A stretch of DNA of 64,000 nt, from NCBI GenBank assembly GCA_016794925.1, contig JAEUIW010000005.1:124001-188000 (forward strand), in the 5' to 3' direction. Shown here piece by piece: positions 25,619 to 34,925 of this stretch. Position numbers and translations under genes: made by a program. Source of the DNA: Phycisphaerae bacterium. GTDB lineage: Bacteria; Planctomycetota; Phycisphaerae; Phycisphaerales; UBA1924. The number at the start of each line of letters is the position of its first letter. Position 1 is the stretch's first letter. The notes beneath the pieces are model-generated. The model saw only the letters and a list, made by a program, of their open reading frames with translations, had not been told where the DNA came from and did no database searches.

Positions 25619-26443
25619 GTGCGCCCATCTCTCAAAGGTCTTTGTGAACTGCTCGTGCTGACCGCGATGACGTTCTCGCTCGGCGCGTGCGAGAGCCTCG
25701 CGCGGTATCGTGAGACCCGCTCCTCACAGGCTCCTTGCGACGCCTCGAAACCGGTTCAGGTTGAGACCGCGAACGGAGCGATTGTGATCCGGAAGGGAGA
25801 GGTGGCCGAGGCTGAGATCCGAGCGAACCTCCGCACGACGAGCATCGAACGGCTGGCGGCGACCAGGGTCATCGCCGAAACGACGCCGGGAGGTACACTC
25901 CGCATCGGCGTGCGGTGGCCGGGCGAACGGCAGGGTGACGAGGGCTGTGATTTCGACATCGTCGTACCGGGTGCGATGGGGCTCACGCTCCAAGCCCAGA
26001 ACGGCCGTATCTCCGTGAGCGGCTTGAGCGGGGTCGCCACCCTGAGCACCAGCAACGGAGCAATTTCGGTCGAGGGACAATCCGGTGCGGTCAAAGCGCG
26101 GAGCAGCAACGGCGACATCACCGTGCGAGAGGCTTCGGACCGGGTCGACGCTGCGACGTCAAATGGCTCGATCACGATCGACATGGCTCCGGCCGCTATC
26201 GGCCCGGTGATCGCAGAAACGACGAACGGCTCGATCCGTCTTCGCGTGAGCCCGAAGTTCAGTGGCAAGATTGAGGCCTCCACCAGCAACGGCGAGGCCT
26301 CGCTCACCGGGTTCGGTCAGGGTCTATCCCCCAAAGTAATCAGTGAAAGCCGACGGTCGTTCATCGCCACGTTCTCGGACGTCGGAGCCCCATCGTGCTT
26401 GACCACCAGCAACGGATCCGTTGTGTTGTCGCCCCGAAACTGA
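25619..26443 (+). CDS. DUF4097-like lipoprotein with repeated SNG motifs
   Basis: 274 residues from GTG 25619, with GGGAGA upstream. The lipobox lies in LLVLTAMTFSLGACESLARY (LGAC), so a membrane lipoprotein is expected. The mature part is a beta-solenoid with repeats carrying NG turns: TANGAIVI, AQNGRISV, TSNGAISV, SSNGDITV, TSNGSITI, TTNGSIRL, TSNGEASL and TSNGSVVL, spaced by about 18-25 residues. This matches DUF4097/DUF4098-type putative adhesin or auto-transporter-like folds found in regulators and lipoproteins. The function of the family is not established. Confidence 0.8.
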   Translation: MRPSLKGLCELLVLTAMTFSLGACESLARYRETRSSQAPCDASKPVQVETANGAIVIRKGEVAEAEIRANLRTTSIERLAATRVIAETTPGGTLRIGVRWPGERQGDEGCDFDIVVPGAMGLTLQAQNGRISVSGLSGVATLSTSNGAISVEGQSGAVKARSSNGDITVREASDRVDAATSNGSITIDMAPAAIGPVIAETTNGSIRLRVSPKFSGKIEASTSNGEASLTGFGQGLSPKVISESRRSFIATFSDVGAPSCLTTSNGSVVLSPRN

Positions 26444-26568
26444 TCGGCTGACGCGGGCGAAAATACTCGACGTGGTCGCCGGGCAGCGAACGTGTAGACT
26501 GGATTGCCGCGGCTTGCAAGGCTGACTATCTCACCAATTCCCATGACCCCCACGATTGGAGTGTGAGT

Positions 26569-28242
26569 ATGCGTCCAGGGTGCATTCGAACGACGGTTCT
26601 CTGCGCCGCAGCGGGGCTCCTTTCGATCGTGGACGCGGCGCGCGCGCAAACGGAGCCGTTCGAACGAGACGGCGTGCTTGTCTTTCCGCCTGATGCGGCG
26701 ATCCCACGGTTCATGACGCAAGCCGAGCGTGCCTTCTGGGTTCGCAACCCGCCGCCGCCGCCGGGCGGCCGCGGCATCGCCACGCCGCCCACGGGCCCCG
26801 TGCGTTGCGTTGCGGAATACGAACCGATGCAGGGGATCCTGGTTTCCTGGATCGGGTCGTCGTCGTGGCTGACCATCCTCGCGCAGATGGGCGCGCAGAT
26901 CACGACCATCGGGAACGCCGACTACGACGTGATCGTGCCGAACGCGGCGACCCAATCATCGGCGACCAGCTTGCTGAACGGCGCCGGCGCGAACATGTCT
27001 CGGGTGAAGTTCTTTACACGCACGCTGGACACCATCTGGATCCGGGATTACGGGCCCCGGTACATCTACCAGGGGAACTGCCGGGCGATCGTCGATCACA
27101 CGTACAACCGACCCCGCCCCAACGACGACGCGTTCTCGCAATGGTGGGGTCCGCAGCGCAAGCAGCCGGTGTATGACATCCCATTGGTCCATGGCGGGGG
27201 CAACTACCATCTGAACGCGCTGGGGAAGAGTTACGCGACGCGGCTCATCGCCAACGAGAACGCGTCGCTCACCGAAGCGCAGATCATCGCGTATTGGCAG
27301 AGCTACCAGAGCGTTGATACGCACCTGTTCAACGCGTTCCCAACCAGCGTGGACTCGACGCAGCATCTCGACATGTGGATGCAGGTGCTGGGCGACAACA
27401 AGGTGGTCGTCAGCGACTGGCCCGCGAACAGCGGCTCAACGCAGGATGTGATCTGCGACAACGCCGCGGCGTACATGCAGTCCCAGGGCTACACGGTGTA
27501 CCGCGTGCCCGCCCGGCAGGTGAGCGGCACGCACTACACGTACACCAACGTTGTCATGTGCAACGACCTGCTGCTGCTGCCGACGTACACGAATTCCACC
27601 GTCGTCAATGCCGGGTACAACGCGCAGGCACTGAGCACGTGGAAGACAGCCTGGGGGGACACCGGGACCAGCGCCCGGAAAGTGGTGCAGGTTGACTGCC
27701 AGGCGATCGTCACCTCCGCCGGGGTGATGCACTGCATCGTGATGCACGTGCCGGTCCCGCTGGGAGGGGTCAATCCGACGGCGTACATCAAGAGCCTGAA
27801 TGCCGCGCAGACGCTGACGCCAGGCCAGACCGTCAGCATCGACTGGATCACGGACGATGACGTATCCGTCAGCAACGTGGACGTCCTTCTCTCTCGCGAC
27901 GGGGGCGCCACGTTCCCGATCACCATCGCGGCGGCAACCGCCGACGACGGCACGCAGACCTGGACCGTGCCGGATTTTTATACTCCCAAAGCGCGCGTGA
28001 AGGTCGTCGCGCGTGATGGCGGCGGCCGGACGGGCTGGGACGTGAACGACGCCGACCTGATCATCAACAGCTCCCGCTGCCGCGGCGACTACAACCTCGA
28101 CGGCTCGGTGGACGACTTCGACCTCTTCGATTTTCTCAACGACTTCAACGCCGAGAACCCCGCTGCGGACTTCAACGGCGACGCCAGCGTGGACGATTTC
28201 GATTATTTCGATTTCTTGAATGCGCTCGGCGGCCCGTGCTGA
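26569..28242 (+). CDS. secreted agmatine/peptidyl-arginine deiminase with dockerin-like C-terminus
   Basis: 557 residues from ATG 26569 (GTG 26563 is possible). The signal peptide ends around LSIVDAARAQ. The catalytic region (about 80-400) is a PAD_porph-type guanidino-group deiminase. WIRDYGPRY supplies the substrate Asp, VHGGGNYHL follows, HLDMWMQVLGDNKVVVSD gives the catalytic His and Asp, and VMHCIVMHVP gives the nucleophilic Cys. Agmatine deiminases or bacterial peptidylarginine deiminases share these residues; export favours an extracellular arginine-containing substrate. A beta-sandwich-like segment (about 410-500) leads to two dockerin-type calcium repeats, DYNLDGSVDDFDLFDFLNDF and DFNGDASVDDFDYFDFLNAL. 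These are characteristic of Phycisphaerales extracellular proteins and are a likely surface anchor. Confidence 0.85.
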   Translation: MRPGCIRTTVLCAAAGLLSIVDAARAQTEPFERDGVLVFPPDAAIPRFMTQAERAFWVRNPPPPPGGRGIATPPTGPVRCVAEYEPMQGILVSWIGSSSWLTILAQMGAQITTIGNADYDVIVPNAATQSSATSLLNGAGANMSRVKFFTRTLDTIWIRDYGPRYIYQGNCRAIVDHTYNRPRPNDDAFSQWWGPQRKQPVYDIPLVHGGGNYHLNALGKSYATRLIANENASLTEAQIIAYWQSYQSVDTHLFNAFPTSVDSTQHLDMWMQVLGDNKVVVSDWPANSGSTQDVICDNAAAYMQSQGYTVYRVPARQVSGTHYTYTNVVMCNDLLLLPTYTNSTVVNAGYNAQALSTWKTAWGDTGTSARKVVQVDCQAIVTSAGVMHCIVMHVPVPLGGVNPTAYIKSLNAAQTLTPGQTVSIDWITDDDVSVSNVDVLLSRDGGATFPITIAAATADDGTQTWTVPDFYTPKARVKVVARDGGGRTGWDVNDADLIINSSRCRGDYNLDGSVDDFDLFDFLNDFNAENPAADFNGDASVDDFDYFDFLNALGGPC

Positions 28243-28307
28243 ATCGAGCCTCGCGGCCGGTCGGACTGAGGGCGCATGGGGCCGGAATGCTCCTCACCCG
28301 TTGGCAA

Positions 28308-28380
28308 TGGGCCCGGCTGGATTCGAACCAGCGACCAGACGGATTATGAGTCCGCTGCTCTACCGCTGAGCTACAGGCCC
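28308..28380 (-). tRNA. tRNA with CAU anticodon (tRNA-Met, or tRNA-Ile2)
   Basis: Minus-strand 73-nt cloverleaf beginning GGGCCTGTAGCTCAGC and ending GGTTCGAATCCAGCCGGGCC-CA. Acceptor pairs are complete with one T-G wobble. The D arm is AGCTCAGCGGTAGAGC. The anticodon stem-loop is CGGACTCATAATCCG, giving anticodon CAT. The T loop is GGTTCGAATCC. The discriminator is A and the CCA end is not encoded. The sequence cannot separate elongator Met from Ile2 (lysidine-modified): the CTCATAA loop occurs in both and GGTCGCTGGTTC leans to Ile2. It lacks an initiator-like mismatched 1:72 pair. Confidence 0.92.
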
Positions 28381-28475
28381 GCACCCGGCGCGGGCCGGGT
28401 CCGCACTGACGGTAGCGTGGCCGCGCCGCCGATCGAGGCCGCGAGTACGGCAGAACTTCCGTGCAGACGCGGAGG

Positions 28476-30683
28476 TCACTTCACGAAGAGAAGGTCGCGG
28501 TAGGTCGGGATGGGCCACAGGTCGTCGGCGACCACCGTCTCGAGTTCATCGCCGGACTTCCGGAGCGCGGCCATGGCCGGTTTGACGGCGTCCTTGATCT
28601 GGCGCGCGTGGCCGAACGGATCGTCGTCATGGTGCTCGATGGCGTGTTCGAGCGCATCGGTGGCGTCCATGAGCGTGCGTATGCGGTCGACCAACTCCGA
28701 GAGCATCGCCTGCTGGAGGGGGCACACGACGCCCGCGGACTGCGTCGCGCTCACCGCCTCAGCGATCCGGGCCTGGTGCTGCAACGCCGCGGGCAGGATC
28801 AACGTCCGGGCCATGGAGACCATGGTCTCGGCCTCGATGGTCACCTGCTTGACGTACTTCTCCATGAAGATCACGGCGCGGCTCTCGGTCTCCACTTTGC
28901 TGAGGATCTTGTACTTGGCCAGCAGGTCCGTGGACTTGCGGCTCCGGATCAAGGGGATTGCTTCCACGCTGTCGCGGAGGTGCGGAAGCCCGCGCTTCTC
29001 GGCCTCCTTGTGCCACGCGAGCGAGTAGCCGTCCCCGTTGAATATCACCCGCTTGTGCTGCTTGATGACCTTCTGAAGCACGGCACGGACGACGGACTGC
29101 AGCCGCGCCGGCGTGGGGTTCTTGCCGACGCCCTTCTCGATCTGCGTGGCGATGACGTCCAGCGACTCGGCCACCGCGGCGTTGAGGATGGTGTTGGGCC
29201 AGGCCGACGCCTGCGAGGAGCCGACCGCGCGGAATTCGAACTTATTGCCGGTGAAGGCAAGCGGGCTTGTGCGGTTGCGGTCGCCGGCGTCGCGGGGAAG
29301 CTGGGGCAGGGTTCGGGCGCCCAGGTCGAGCTGCCCGCCCTTGATCGTCCGCTTGGTTGCCCCGGACTCGAGCTGCTCGATGATGTCCGTGAGCATGTCG
29401 CCGAGGAAGATCGACATGATGGCCGGCGGGGCCTCGTTGGCGCCGAGGCGATGGTCGTTGCTGGCGGACGCGATGCTCGCCCGGAGCACGTCCGCGTACA
29501 GGTCCACGGCTCGGATCACGGCGCACACGAACGTCAGGAACTGCATGTTGGTGTGGGTCTCGACCCGCGGATCGAGCAGGTTCACGCCCGTGTCGGTGGA
29601 GAGCGACCAGTTGTTGTGCTTGCCCGAGCCGTTGATCCCCGCGAACGGCTTCTCGTGCAGGATCGCCTGCAGGCCGAAGCGGGGGGCGACCCTCCTGAGG
29701 GTTTCCATGACCAGCATCTGGTGATCGCACGCCACGTTCGCGCTCTCAAAGATCGGGGCGATCTCGAACTGGCCGGGGGCGACCTCGTTGTGTCTCGTCT
29801 TGACGGGCACGCCGAGGCGGTACAGCTCCCGCTCCACCTCGGTCATGTACGCGAGCACGCGCGCCGGGATGGCGCCGAAATAGTGATCCTCGAGTTGTTG
29901 CCCCTTGGGGGGCTTGGCGCCGAAGAGTGTGCGGTCGCACGTCAGCAAATCGGGGCGCGCGTAGTACAGGTTACGGTCGACGAGAAAGTACTCCTGCTCT
30001 GGCCCGAGCGTCGTCACGACTCGGCTCACGCCCTTGTCCGTGCCGAAGAGGCTCAGGATCCGCATCGCCTGGCGTGAGATGGCCTCGATGCTCCGCAGCA
30101 GAGGGGTCTTCTTGTCCAGCGCCTCGCCGTTCCACGACACGAACGCGGTCGGGATGCACAGCGTCGTGTTGTCCCCCGATCGGTTCAGGAACACCGGGGA
30201 CGTCGGGTCCCAGGCGGTGTACCCGCGGGCCTCAAAGGTTGCACGCAGTCCGCCTGAAGGGAAGCTGGATGCGTCCGGTTCACCCTGCACCAACGCCGAG
30301 CCGGAGAACTGCGTGATCGCGCCCCCCTGCCCGTCCGGGACCAGGAACGCATCGTGCTTCTCGGCGGTCAGGCCAGTCAGCGGTTGGAACCAGTGCGTGT
30401 AATGAGTGGCCCCTCGCTCGATGGCCCAGTCCTTCATCGCCGCCGCGATGACGTCCGCGAGCTCGGCTCCCAAACGCTCTCCGCTCTTGGTTGTCGCCAT
30501 CACCCGCTGGAAGACGTCCTTGGGAAGGCGGTGGCGCATCACGCGCTCGCTGAACACGTCCGCCCCGAACAGGTCCTCGATCCGTTCGCTCGGGCGCTGG
30601 ACGTGAGGCTGGCCGTGATTCGAATGCCCGTTGTACTCGACAGAAGATGCGACGGCGCTCAGACGTACGCTTCGAGTGTCCAT
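28476..30683 (-). CDS. glnN: type III glutamine synthetase (GSIII)
   Basis: 735 residues. I choose ATG 30683 because GGGAGG stands seven bases upstream; an ATG at 30713 lacks this. The length and motifs are of the large GSIII class rather than Gln[21 protein letters not shown] at the start, [59 protein letters not shown] and [25 protein letters not shown] condenses glutamate and ammonia with ATP in a dodecamer and is typical of Bacteroidota, Cyanobacteria and Planctomycetota. It is a stand-alone gene; no PII or NtrC-type regulator is nearby. A tRNA gene lies 95 bp past its stop. The promoter must lie in 30684-31122. Confidence 0.95.
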   Translation of the reverse strand: MDTRSVRLSAVASSVEYNGHSNHGQPHVQRPSERIEDLFGADVFSERVMRHRLPKDVFQRVMATTKSGERLGAELADVIAAAMKDWAIERGATHYTHWFQPLTGLTAEKHDAFLVPDGQGGAITQFSGSALVQGEPDASSFPSGGLRATFEARGYTAWDPTSPVFLNRSGDNTTLCIPTAFVSWNGEALDKKTPLLRSIEAISRQAMRILSLFGTDKGVSRVVTTLGPEQEYFLVDRNLYYARPDLLTCDRTLFGAKPPKGQQLEDHYFGAIPARVLAYMTEVERELYRLGVPVKTRHNEVAPGQFEIAPIFESANVACDHQMLVMETLRRVAPRFGLQAILHEKPFAGINGSGKHNNWSLSTDTGVNLLDPRVETHTNMQFLTFVCAVIRAVDLYADVLRASIASASNDHRLGANEAPPAIMSIFLGDMLTDIIEQLESGATKRTIKGGQLDLGARTLPQLPRDAGDRNRTSPLAFTGNKFEFRAVGSSQASAWPNTILNAAVAESLDVIATQIEKGVGKNPTPARLQSVVRAVLQKVIKQHKRVIFNGDGYSLAWHKEAEKRGLPHLRDSVEAIPLIRSRKSTDLLAKYKILSKVETESRAVIFMEKYVKQVTIEAETMVSMARTLILPAALQHQARIAEAVSATQSAGVVCPLQQAMLSELVDRIRTLMDATDALEHAIEHHDDDPFGHARQIKDAVKPAMAALRKSGDELETVVADDLWPIPTYRDLLFVK

Positions 30684-31122
30684 TCTGCCTCCCAATCCGG
30701 CCTTCGATTCCATGCGGCGGCAATTCGCACAACTCCGGCATCAGTCGCGGCGAAAATTTACCCCGTTTACGGGATAGTCCGCGGCGCTACCGGACGCATC
30801 ACATGCTAGGACGAGTCGCTCTGTCAATTCGGGTGGTTCGCCTCAACACTTGCGGAGCGAGCCCGTCGGGACAGCCGAACCCCCCGAAAATGATGTTCTC
30901 CCGGGAATTGACCTCAATTCGGATTGTGCGGGCCAGGATATCCGGGTAGATTGGAGCGGTCGGGAGGCGCTCGGTCTGTCCGAGCGGAGCCGCGCCGGGC
31001 AGCCCACCGTTTGACCCGGAGCGTCGCGGGAATCGCCGCTTCTTGGCCCTCCTGAGCGTGATCGTGTGGGGCTTCGTCGCGAAGGAGAGTGGCCCTCTCT
31101 TCGCGTCCAGTGGAGGCATTCG
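30684..31122. other. 439-bp divergent intergenic region (glnN / subtilase)
   Basis: This is the shared upstream region of the divergent glnN and subtilase genes. Short open frames here have no supporting features. A perfect 6-bp inverted repeat GCTCGG-TCTGT-CCGAGC (30969-30985) may form a hairpin in the subtilase leader, but it has no T-run. TTGACC hexamers occur at 30908 and 31011 without a good -10 partner. I see no clear promoter, riboswitch or operator. Confidence 0.35.
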
Positions 31123-33006
31123 ATGAATCTGAGCAGCGTGATTCGTGCGGCGGGACTCGCATTCGGCCTCGCCGCCAGCGCGACGATGGCCGACACCGGC
31201 ATCGTTCCCAAGGTGCGCGGCCGCGGCCCGCAGGCCGAGTTGACCGTCACCCAGCAGCTCGCGAACGAGCACGACGCACACTCCGTCCTCGTCCGGTTCA
31301 AGTCGGACGTGAGCCGCGCGAATCGACGGTTGGCGCTCGGTCCCATTGGGGGAAGCGTGCTTTCGGAGTACACGCTCGTGCCAAACCTGGTTCATGTTCG
31401 GCTGGGAGAGGGCGTGACCGTTGAGCGTGCGCTGCGTGCGCTGAACGGCTCGGGTCTCGTGCGATACGCCGAGCCCGACTACATCGTGCACGCCACGCTC
31501 ACGCCCAACGACCCGTCTTACGGGTCGTTGTGGGGCATGAACAACACCGGCAATCAGAACGCCGACATCGACGCGCCGCAGGGCTGGGACGTGTCCACGG
31601 GCGGCGCCAACTTCGTGGTGGCCGACATCGACACGGGCCTCGACTACACCCACCCCGACCTGTCCGCCAACGCCTGGACCAACCCGGGTGAGATCGCCGG
31701 CAACGGCATCGACGATGACGGGAACGGCCTGATCGACGATATCCGCGGATGGGACTACGTCAACAACGACAACAACCCGATGGACGATCACAGCCACGGC
31801 ACGCATACCGCGGGCACCATCGGCGCGCGGGGCAACAACGGGGTAGGCGTGGTCGGGGTCAACTGGCAGTGCAAGATCGTCGGACTGAAATTCCTCGGCT
31901 CCAACGGCAGCGGTTCGATCTCCGCGGCCCTGTCCTGCCTGCAGTACGCGGCGAACAAGCAGATCAAAGTCTCCAACAACTCGTGGGGTGGCGGCGGCTA
32001 CTCGCAGTCGTTCTACGACGCCCTGGTCAGTTCGCAGAGCGTGGGGCACATCTTCTGCGCGGCGGCGGGGAACAACGGATCGAACAACGACTCGACCGCG
32101 TTCTATCCCTCAAATTACGACGTTCCGAATCTCATCGCCGTGGCGGCGATCAGCAGCAACGGCGCGAGGGCCGGCTTCTCCAACTACGGCCTGAACACCG
32201 TCGACCTTGGAGCCCCCGGCGACGGCATCCTGAGCACGGTTCCCGGCTCGTCATACTCGAGCTACAGCGGAACGAGCATGGCGACCCCGCACGTGGCGGG
32301 CGCCGTCGCATGGACCTATGCCCTCAATCCCGGCTGGACCTGGCAGCAGGTCCGTGATCGCGTGCTCGGCGCGGTGCGTCCATCCTCGTCTTTGTACGGC
32401 CTGACAAACACCGGGGGGCTCTTGAACCTCGCGTCGATCGCGCTCGGTCCCACAACCACGATCTCCACGCCGACGAACGGCGCGGCGATTCTGGAGGGCG
32501 TGGCGACCACCTTCACCGCTTCCGCGAATGACCCGCAGAACGGCGACGTCAGCAGCTCCATCATCTGGACCAGCAGCATCAACGGCCAATTCGGCACCGG
32601 GGCGTCCATCTCGTCATCGTCCCTGTCCGTCGGCGATCACACCATCACGGCGAGAGCCGTCGACAGTTCCGGCTACTCGGGCGCGGCGTACATCAAGGTG
32701 ACGGTCGTACCCAATGCCAGCATCCCGCCCAATCCCCCGAGCAATCCCGGAATCGTCAAGCTCGGCGGCACGCAGGTGCGGTACTTCTGGAAGGACAACG
32801 CGGCCACCGAGCTGGGATTCCAGGTGAACCGTGCGCAGCGGGTGAACTCCACGTGGGGGCTCGACCAGACGCTTGCCTTCACCGGGATCAATGTGACGCA
32901 GATCATCGATAATCCGGGAGCGGGCGTTTGGCGCTACCGTGTCTGTGCGTACAACAACGCCGGACGCTCGAACTTTACGATCTACCTCGCGACCACGCTG
33001 CCCTGA
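31123..33006 (+). CDS. exported S8-family subtilisin-like serine protease
   Basis: 627 residues from ATG 31123, preceded by TGGAGG. Signal peptide MNLSSVIRAAGLAFGLAASA with cleavage near TMADTG. A propeptide of about 90 residues precedes the catalytic domain. Triad: Asp in VADIDTGLDYTHPDL, His in DDHSHGTHTAGTIG, Ser in SGTSMATPHVAGAVAW; oxyanion Asn in CAAAGNNGS. The ANAWTNPGEIAGNGIDDDGN insertion is typical of fervidolysin-like subtilases of environmental bacteria. After residue 440 come two beta-sandwich-like domains (an Ig-like segment TTTISTPTNGAAILEGVATT, then a fibronectin III-like region ending RYRVCAYNNAGRSNFTIYLA). No PEP-CTERM or LPXTG anchor. Role: extracellular proteolysis supplying peptides. 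Followed by an intrinsic terminator. Confidence 0.93.
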   Translation: MNLSSVIRAAGLAFGLAASATMADTGIVPKVRGRGPQAELTVTQQLANEHDAHSVLVRFKSDVSRANRRLALGPIGGSVLSEYTLVPNLVHVRLGEGVTVERALRALNGSGLVRYAEPDYIVHATLTPNDPSYGSLWGMNNTGNQNADIDAPQGWDVSTGGANFVVADIDTGLDYTHPDLSANAWTNPGEIAGNGIDDDGNGLIDDIRGWDYVNNDNNPMDDHSHGTHTAGTIGARGNNGVGVVGVNWQCKIVGLKFLGSNGSGSISAALSCLQYAANKQIKVSNNSWGGGGYSQSFYDALVSSQSVGHIFCAAAGNNGSNNDSTAFYPSNYDVPNLIAVAAISSNGARAGFSNYGLNTVDLGAPGDGILSTVPGSSYSSYSGTSMATPHVAGAVAWTYALNPGWTWQQVRDRVLGAVRPSSSLYGLTNTGGLLNLASIALGPTTTISTPTNGAAILEGVATTFTASANDPQNGDVSSSIIWTSSINGQFGTGASISSSSLSVGDHTITARAVDSSGYSGAAYIKVTVVPNASIPPNPPSNPGIVKLGGTQVRYFWKDNAATELGFQVNRAQRVNSTWGLDQTLAFTGINVTQIIDNPGAGVWRYRVCAYNNAGRSNFTIYLATTLP

Positions 33007-33037
33007 GCCAACGCGTCGGCAAGCTGACTCAGCACCA

Positions 33038-33064
33038 GGGCTGTCCGCCGGGACGGCCCTTTTC
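33038..33064 (+). terminator. intrinsic terminator after the subtilase gene
   Basis: GGGCTGTCC (33038-33046), GCCG loop, then GGACGGCCC (33051-33059), a nine-pair stem with one G-T wobble, followed by TTTTC. It starts 31 bp past the subtilase stop. Confidence 0.8.
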
Positions 33065-33129
33065 ATTGCGCAACGGTGGCGGCTGCCGACCGTCGTCCTA
33101 TCGTGCCACGACCTGATCGGAGCCGCTCG

Positions 33130-34059
33130 ATGAACCCGCTCGTGCTTTCCACCTGGTCGTTCGGTCCCGTCGCCAACGCTGCGGGCCTCCGCGTGCTGCA
33201 CGCGGGCGGAAAGGCGTTGGACGCGGCCGAAGCCGCGGCGACCGCGGTCGAGAACGACCCGACCATCGACTCAGTGGGAGTGGGGGGGTTGCCCGACGCC
33301 GACGGGCGGGTCTCGCTCGACGGGTGCATCATGACCGACCCGGATCGGTGTGGGGCGGTGTGCTGCATTCGGACGTACGCCAACCCGGTCGCGATCGCGC
33401 GACGCGTGATGGAACGCACCATCCACGTGACGCTGGCCGGCGATGGCGCCGAAGCGTTCGCCGCGCGAGAGGGCTTTGCGCCGGCGCACCTGCTGACCCC
33501 CGCGGCTCGCTCCGAATGGGAGAAATGGCGGAACGACCCGCGATCGATCGATCGTGATCATTACCGTGGTTGGCTCCCGCCGGTGAACATCGAGGAAGTT
33601 CGCACGGGCCGTGCTCGTGAACCCAGCCACGATACGGTCTCCATCCTCGTCCGCGACACGGCCGGCGCACTGGCGGGCGCGTGCTCGACATCGGGCATGG
33701 CGTTCAAGGTCCCGGGGCGCGTGGGTGATTCTCCCATCATCGGCCACGGCCTGTATGTCGATCAGCACGCGGGAGCCGCCGCCGCGACGGGCACCGGTGA
33801 GATCATCACGGGCGTGTGCGGGTCGTTCCTGGCGGTCGAGGAGATGCGGCGCGGGGCGGGCCCGCTCGATGCCGTCCTGGTCGTTCTCCGTCGCATCGTC
33901 GAGCGGTTCCGACTGCTTCCCGAGCATCAGGTCGCGCTCATCGCCGTGACACCGAGCGGCGCGTGGGCCTCGGCCGCTCTTCGCCCGGGTTTTCATCATG
34001 CCATCAGCGACACGCACGGAACACGGGTGGAAGCTGCCCAGCGTGTGCTCATCGCCTGA
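33130..34059 (+). CDS. isoaspartyl peptidase / glycosylasparaginase-like Ntn hydrolase
   Basis: 309 residues from ATG 33130. The family is the N-terminal-nucleophile asparaginase-2 group: autocatalytic cleavage before a Thr exposes the nucleophile. Here the cut would fall at HD|TVSILVRDTAGALAGACSTS (Thr at about residue 176), matching the HDT signature of glycosylasparaginases. The beta-chain has GRVGDSPIIGHGLYVDQHAG and ATGTGEIITGVC, which hold the substrate Arg, Asp and Gly residues. The alpha-chain has LDAAEAAATAVENDPTIDSVG and GGLPDADGRVSLDGCIMTDP. Substrate: GlcNAc-Asn or beta-aspartyl peptides; export is unclear since no signal peptide is seen. Tail-to-tail with map. Confidence 0.87.
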   Translation: MNPLVLSTWSFGPVANAAGLRVLHAGGKALDAAEAAATAVENDPTIDSVGVGGLPDADGRVSLDGCIMTDPDRCGAVCCIRTYANPVAIARRVMERTIHVTLAGDGAEAFAAREGFAPAHLLTPAARSEWEKWRNDPRSIDRDHYRGWLPPVNIEEVRTGRAREPSHDTVSILVRDTAGALAGACSTSGMAFKVPGRVGDSPIIGHGLYVDQHAGAAAATGTGEIITGVCGSFLAVEEMRRGAGPLDAVLVVLRRIVERFRLLPEHQVALIAVTPSGAWASAALRPGFHHAISDTHGTRVEAAQRVLIA

Positions 34060-34076
34060 CGCGTGCGTCCATCGGG

Positions 34077-34910
34077 TCAGCCGACCTCGTCTGGCAGTTC
34101 GTCAAGCCCCTCGGTCAGCACCCGGGGTCCGTCGGGTGTGATCAGCACGTCGTGCTCGTAGTGAACGCTCAACGAACCGTCCGCCGTGAACACCGGCCAC
34201 TCGTTGCCGTGCTGTCGCGTGCGACCAGTGCCGATCGCGAGCATGGGTTCGACCGCGACGAGGGTTCCGGCCTCACACTGCGCGAAGCCGTCGGGCCATT
34301 CGCTCGGGTGGTCGGGCACCACGTTGCTGACGAAGGGGGGCCCGTGCAGCTTCTCCATGCCGATTCCATGCCCCCCGAGGCCACGGATGAGCTTGAACCC
34401 GCATTCGTCCTCGACGTGACCCTGGACGGCCTTTGCCCAGGCCATGTAGGTGTTGGTCGGGCGGAGCGTGCGCACGCCGCGCCGCAGCGATTCCTTCCCC
34501 GCCTCCATGAGCCTACGGGCTTCGGCCGAGGGACGGCCGAAGCAGTAGGTCCACGCCGCGTCCCCAACCCATTTTCTGAAAAAGACCCCGATATCGACCT
34601 TGAGCAAATCCCCCGGCTTGAGCGGCTGCGGGTAATAGCCCGCGGTGCCATGCACCACGCAATCGTTGACCGAAAGGCATGCGTGGGAGGGAAATCGGGG
34701 GTGTCGCCCTTGCTTGTAACCGAGAAAGCACGACCGGCACCCGAGGTCTTGCAAGGTTCGGGCCACGAACTGGTCGATCTGGGCAAGAGTCTGGCCCGTT
34801 TGAAGAAACGCCGCGACCCTTCGATGGGTCTCGACGACTCGTTGAGCCGCTTGATGAGCGGATTCGACATCCGCGGCGGAAAGCTCGTGCGCGACCTTCA
34901 TTGCCGACAT
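34077..34910 (-). CDS. map: methionine aminopeptidase, type I-like
   Basis: 277 residues. Pita-bread fold with all five metal ligands: Asp in DLLKVDIGVFF, Asp in GDAAWTYCFG, His in RGLGGHGIGMEKLHGPPFV, Glu in TLVAVEPMLAIGTG, and Glu in HYEHDVLIT. The substrate His in FPSHACLSVNDCVVHG also fits. The enzyme removes initiator Met from nascent chains. An extension at the N-terminus of about 25 residues helps pair it with type Ia/Ic enzymes. It lies 15 bp after hutI and is probably co-transcribed with hutG-hutI, an odd context for a housekeeping gene and possibly a second map copy in the genome. Confidence 0.9.
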   Translation of the reverse strand: MSAMKVAHELSAADVESAHQAAQRVVETHRRVAAFLQTGQTLAQIDQFVARTLQDLGCRSCFLGYKQGRHPRFPSHACLSVNDCVVHGTAGYYPQPLKPGDLLKVDIGVFFRKWVGDAAWTYCFGRPSAEARRLMEAGKESLRRGVRTLRPTNTYMAWAKAVQGHVEDECGFKLIRGLGGHGIGMEKLHGPPFVSNVVPDHPSEWPDGFAQCEAGTLVAVEPMLAIGTGRTRQHGNEWPVFTADGSLSVHYEHDVLITPDGPRVLTEGLDELPDEVG

Positions 34911-34925
34911 GGTAGCGACGGCCGT

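Noticed and set aside
28308-28380. tRNA gene as an integration site (attachment site of a mobile element)
   Set aside because: No integrase, repeated tRNA 3' end or foreign gene set lies nearby; the flanks are ordinary chromosomal genes.
28383-28400. GC-rich hairpin ACCCGG-CGCGGG-CCGGGT between glnN and the tRNA
   Set aside because: No T-run on either strand and only six pairs; not convincing as a terminator.
28461-30077. 538-residue plus-strand open frame opposite glnN
   Set aside because: Composition mirrors the high-GC third position of glnN; no domains or start signals, and glnN is unmistakable.
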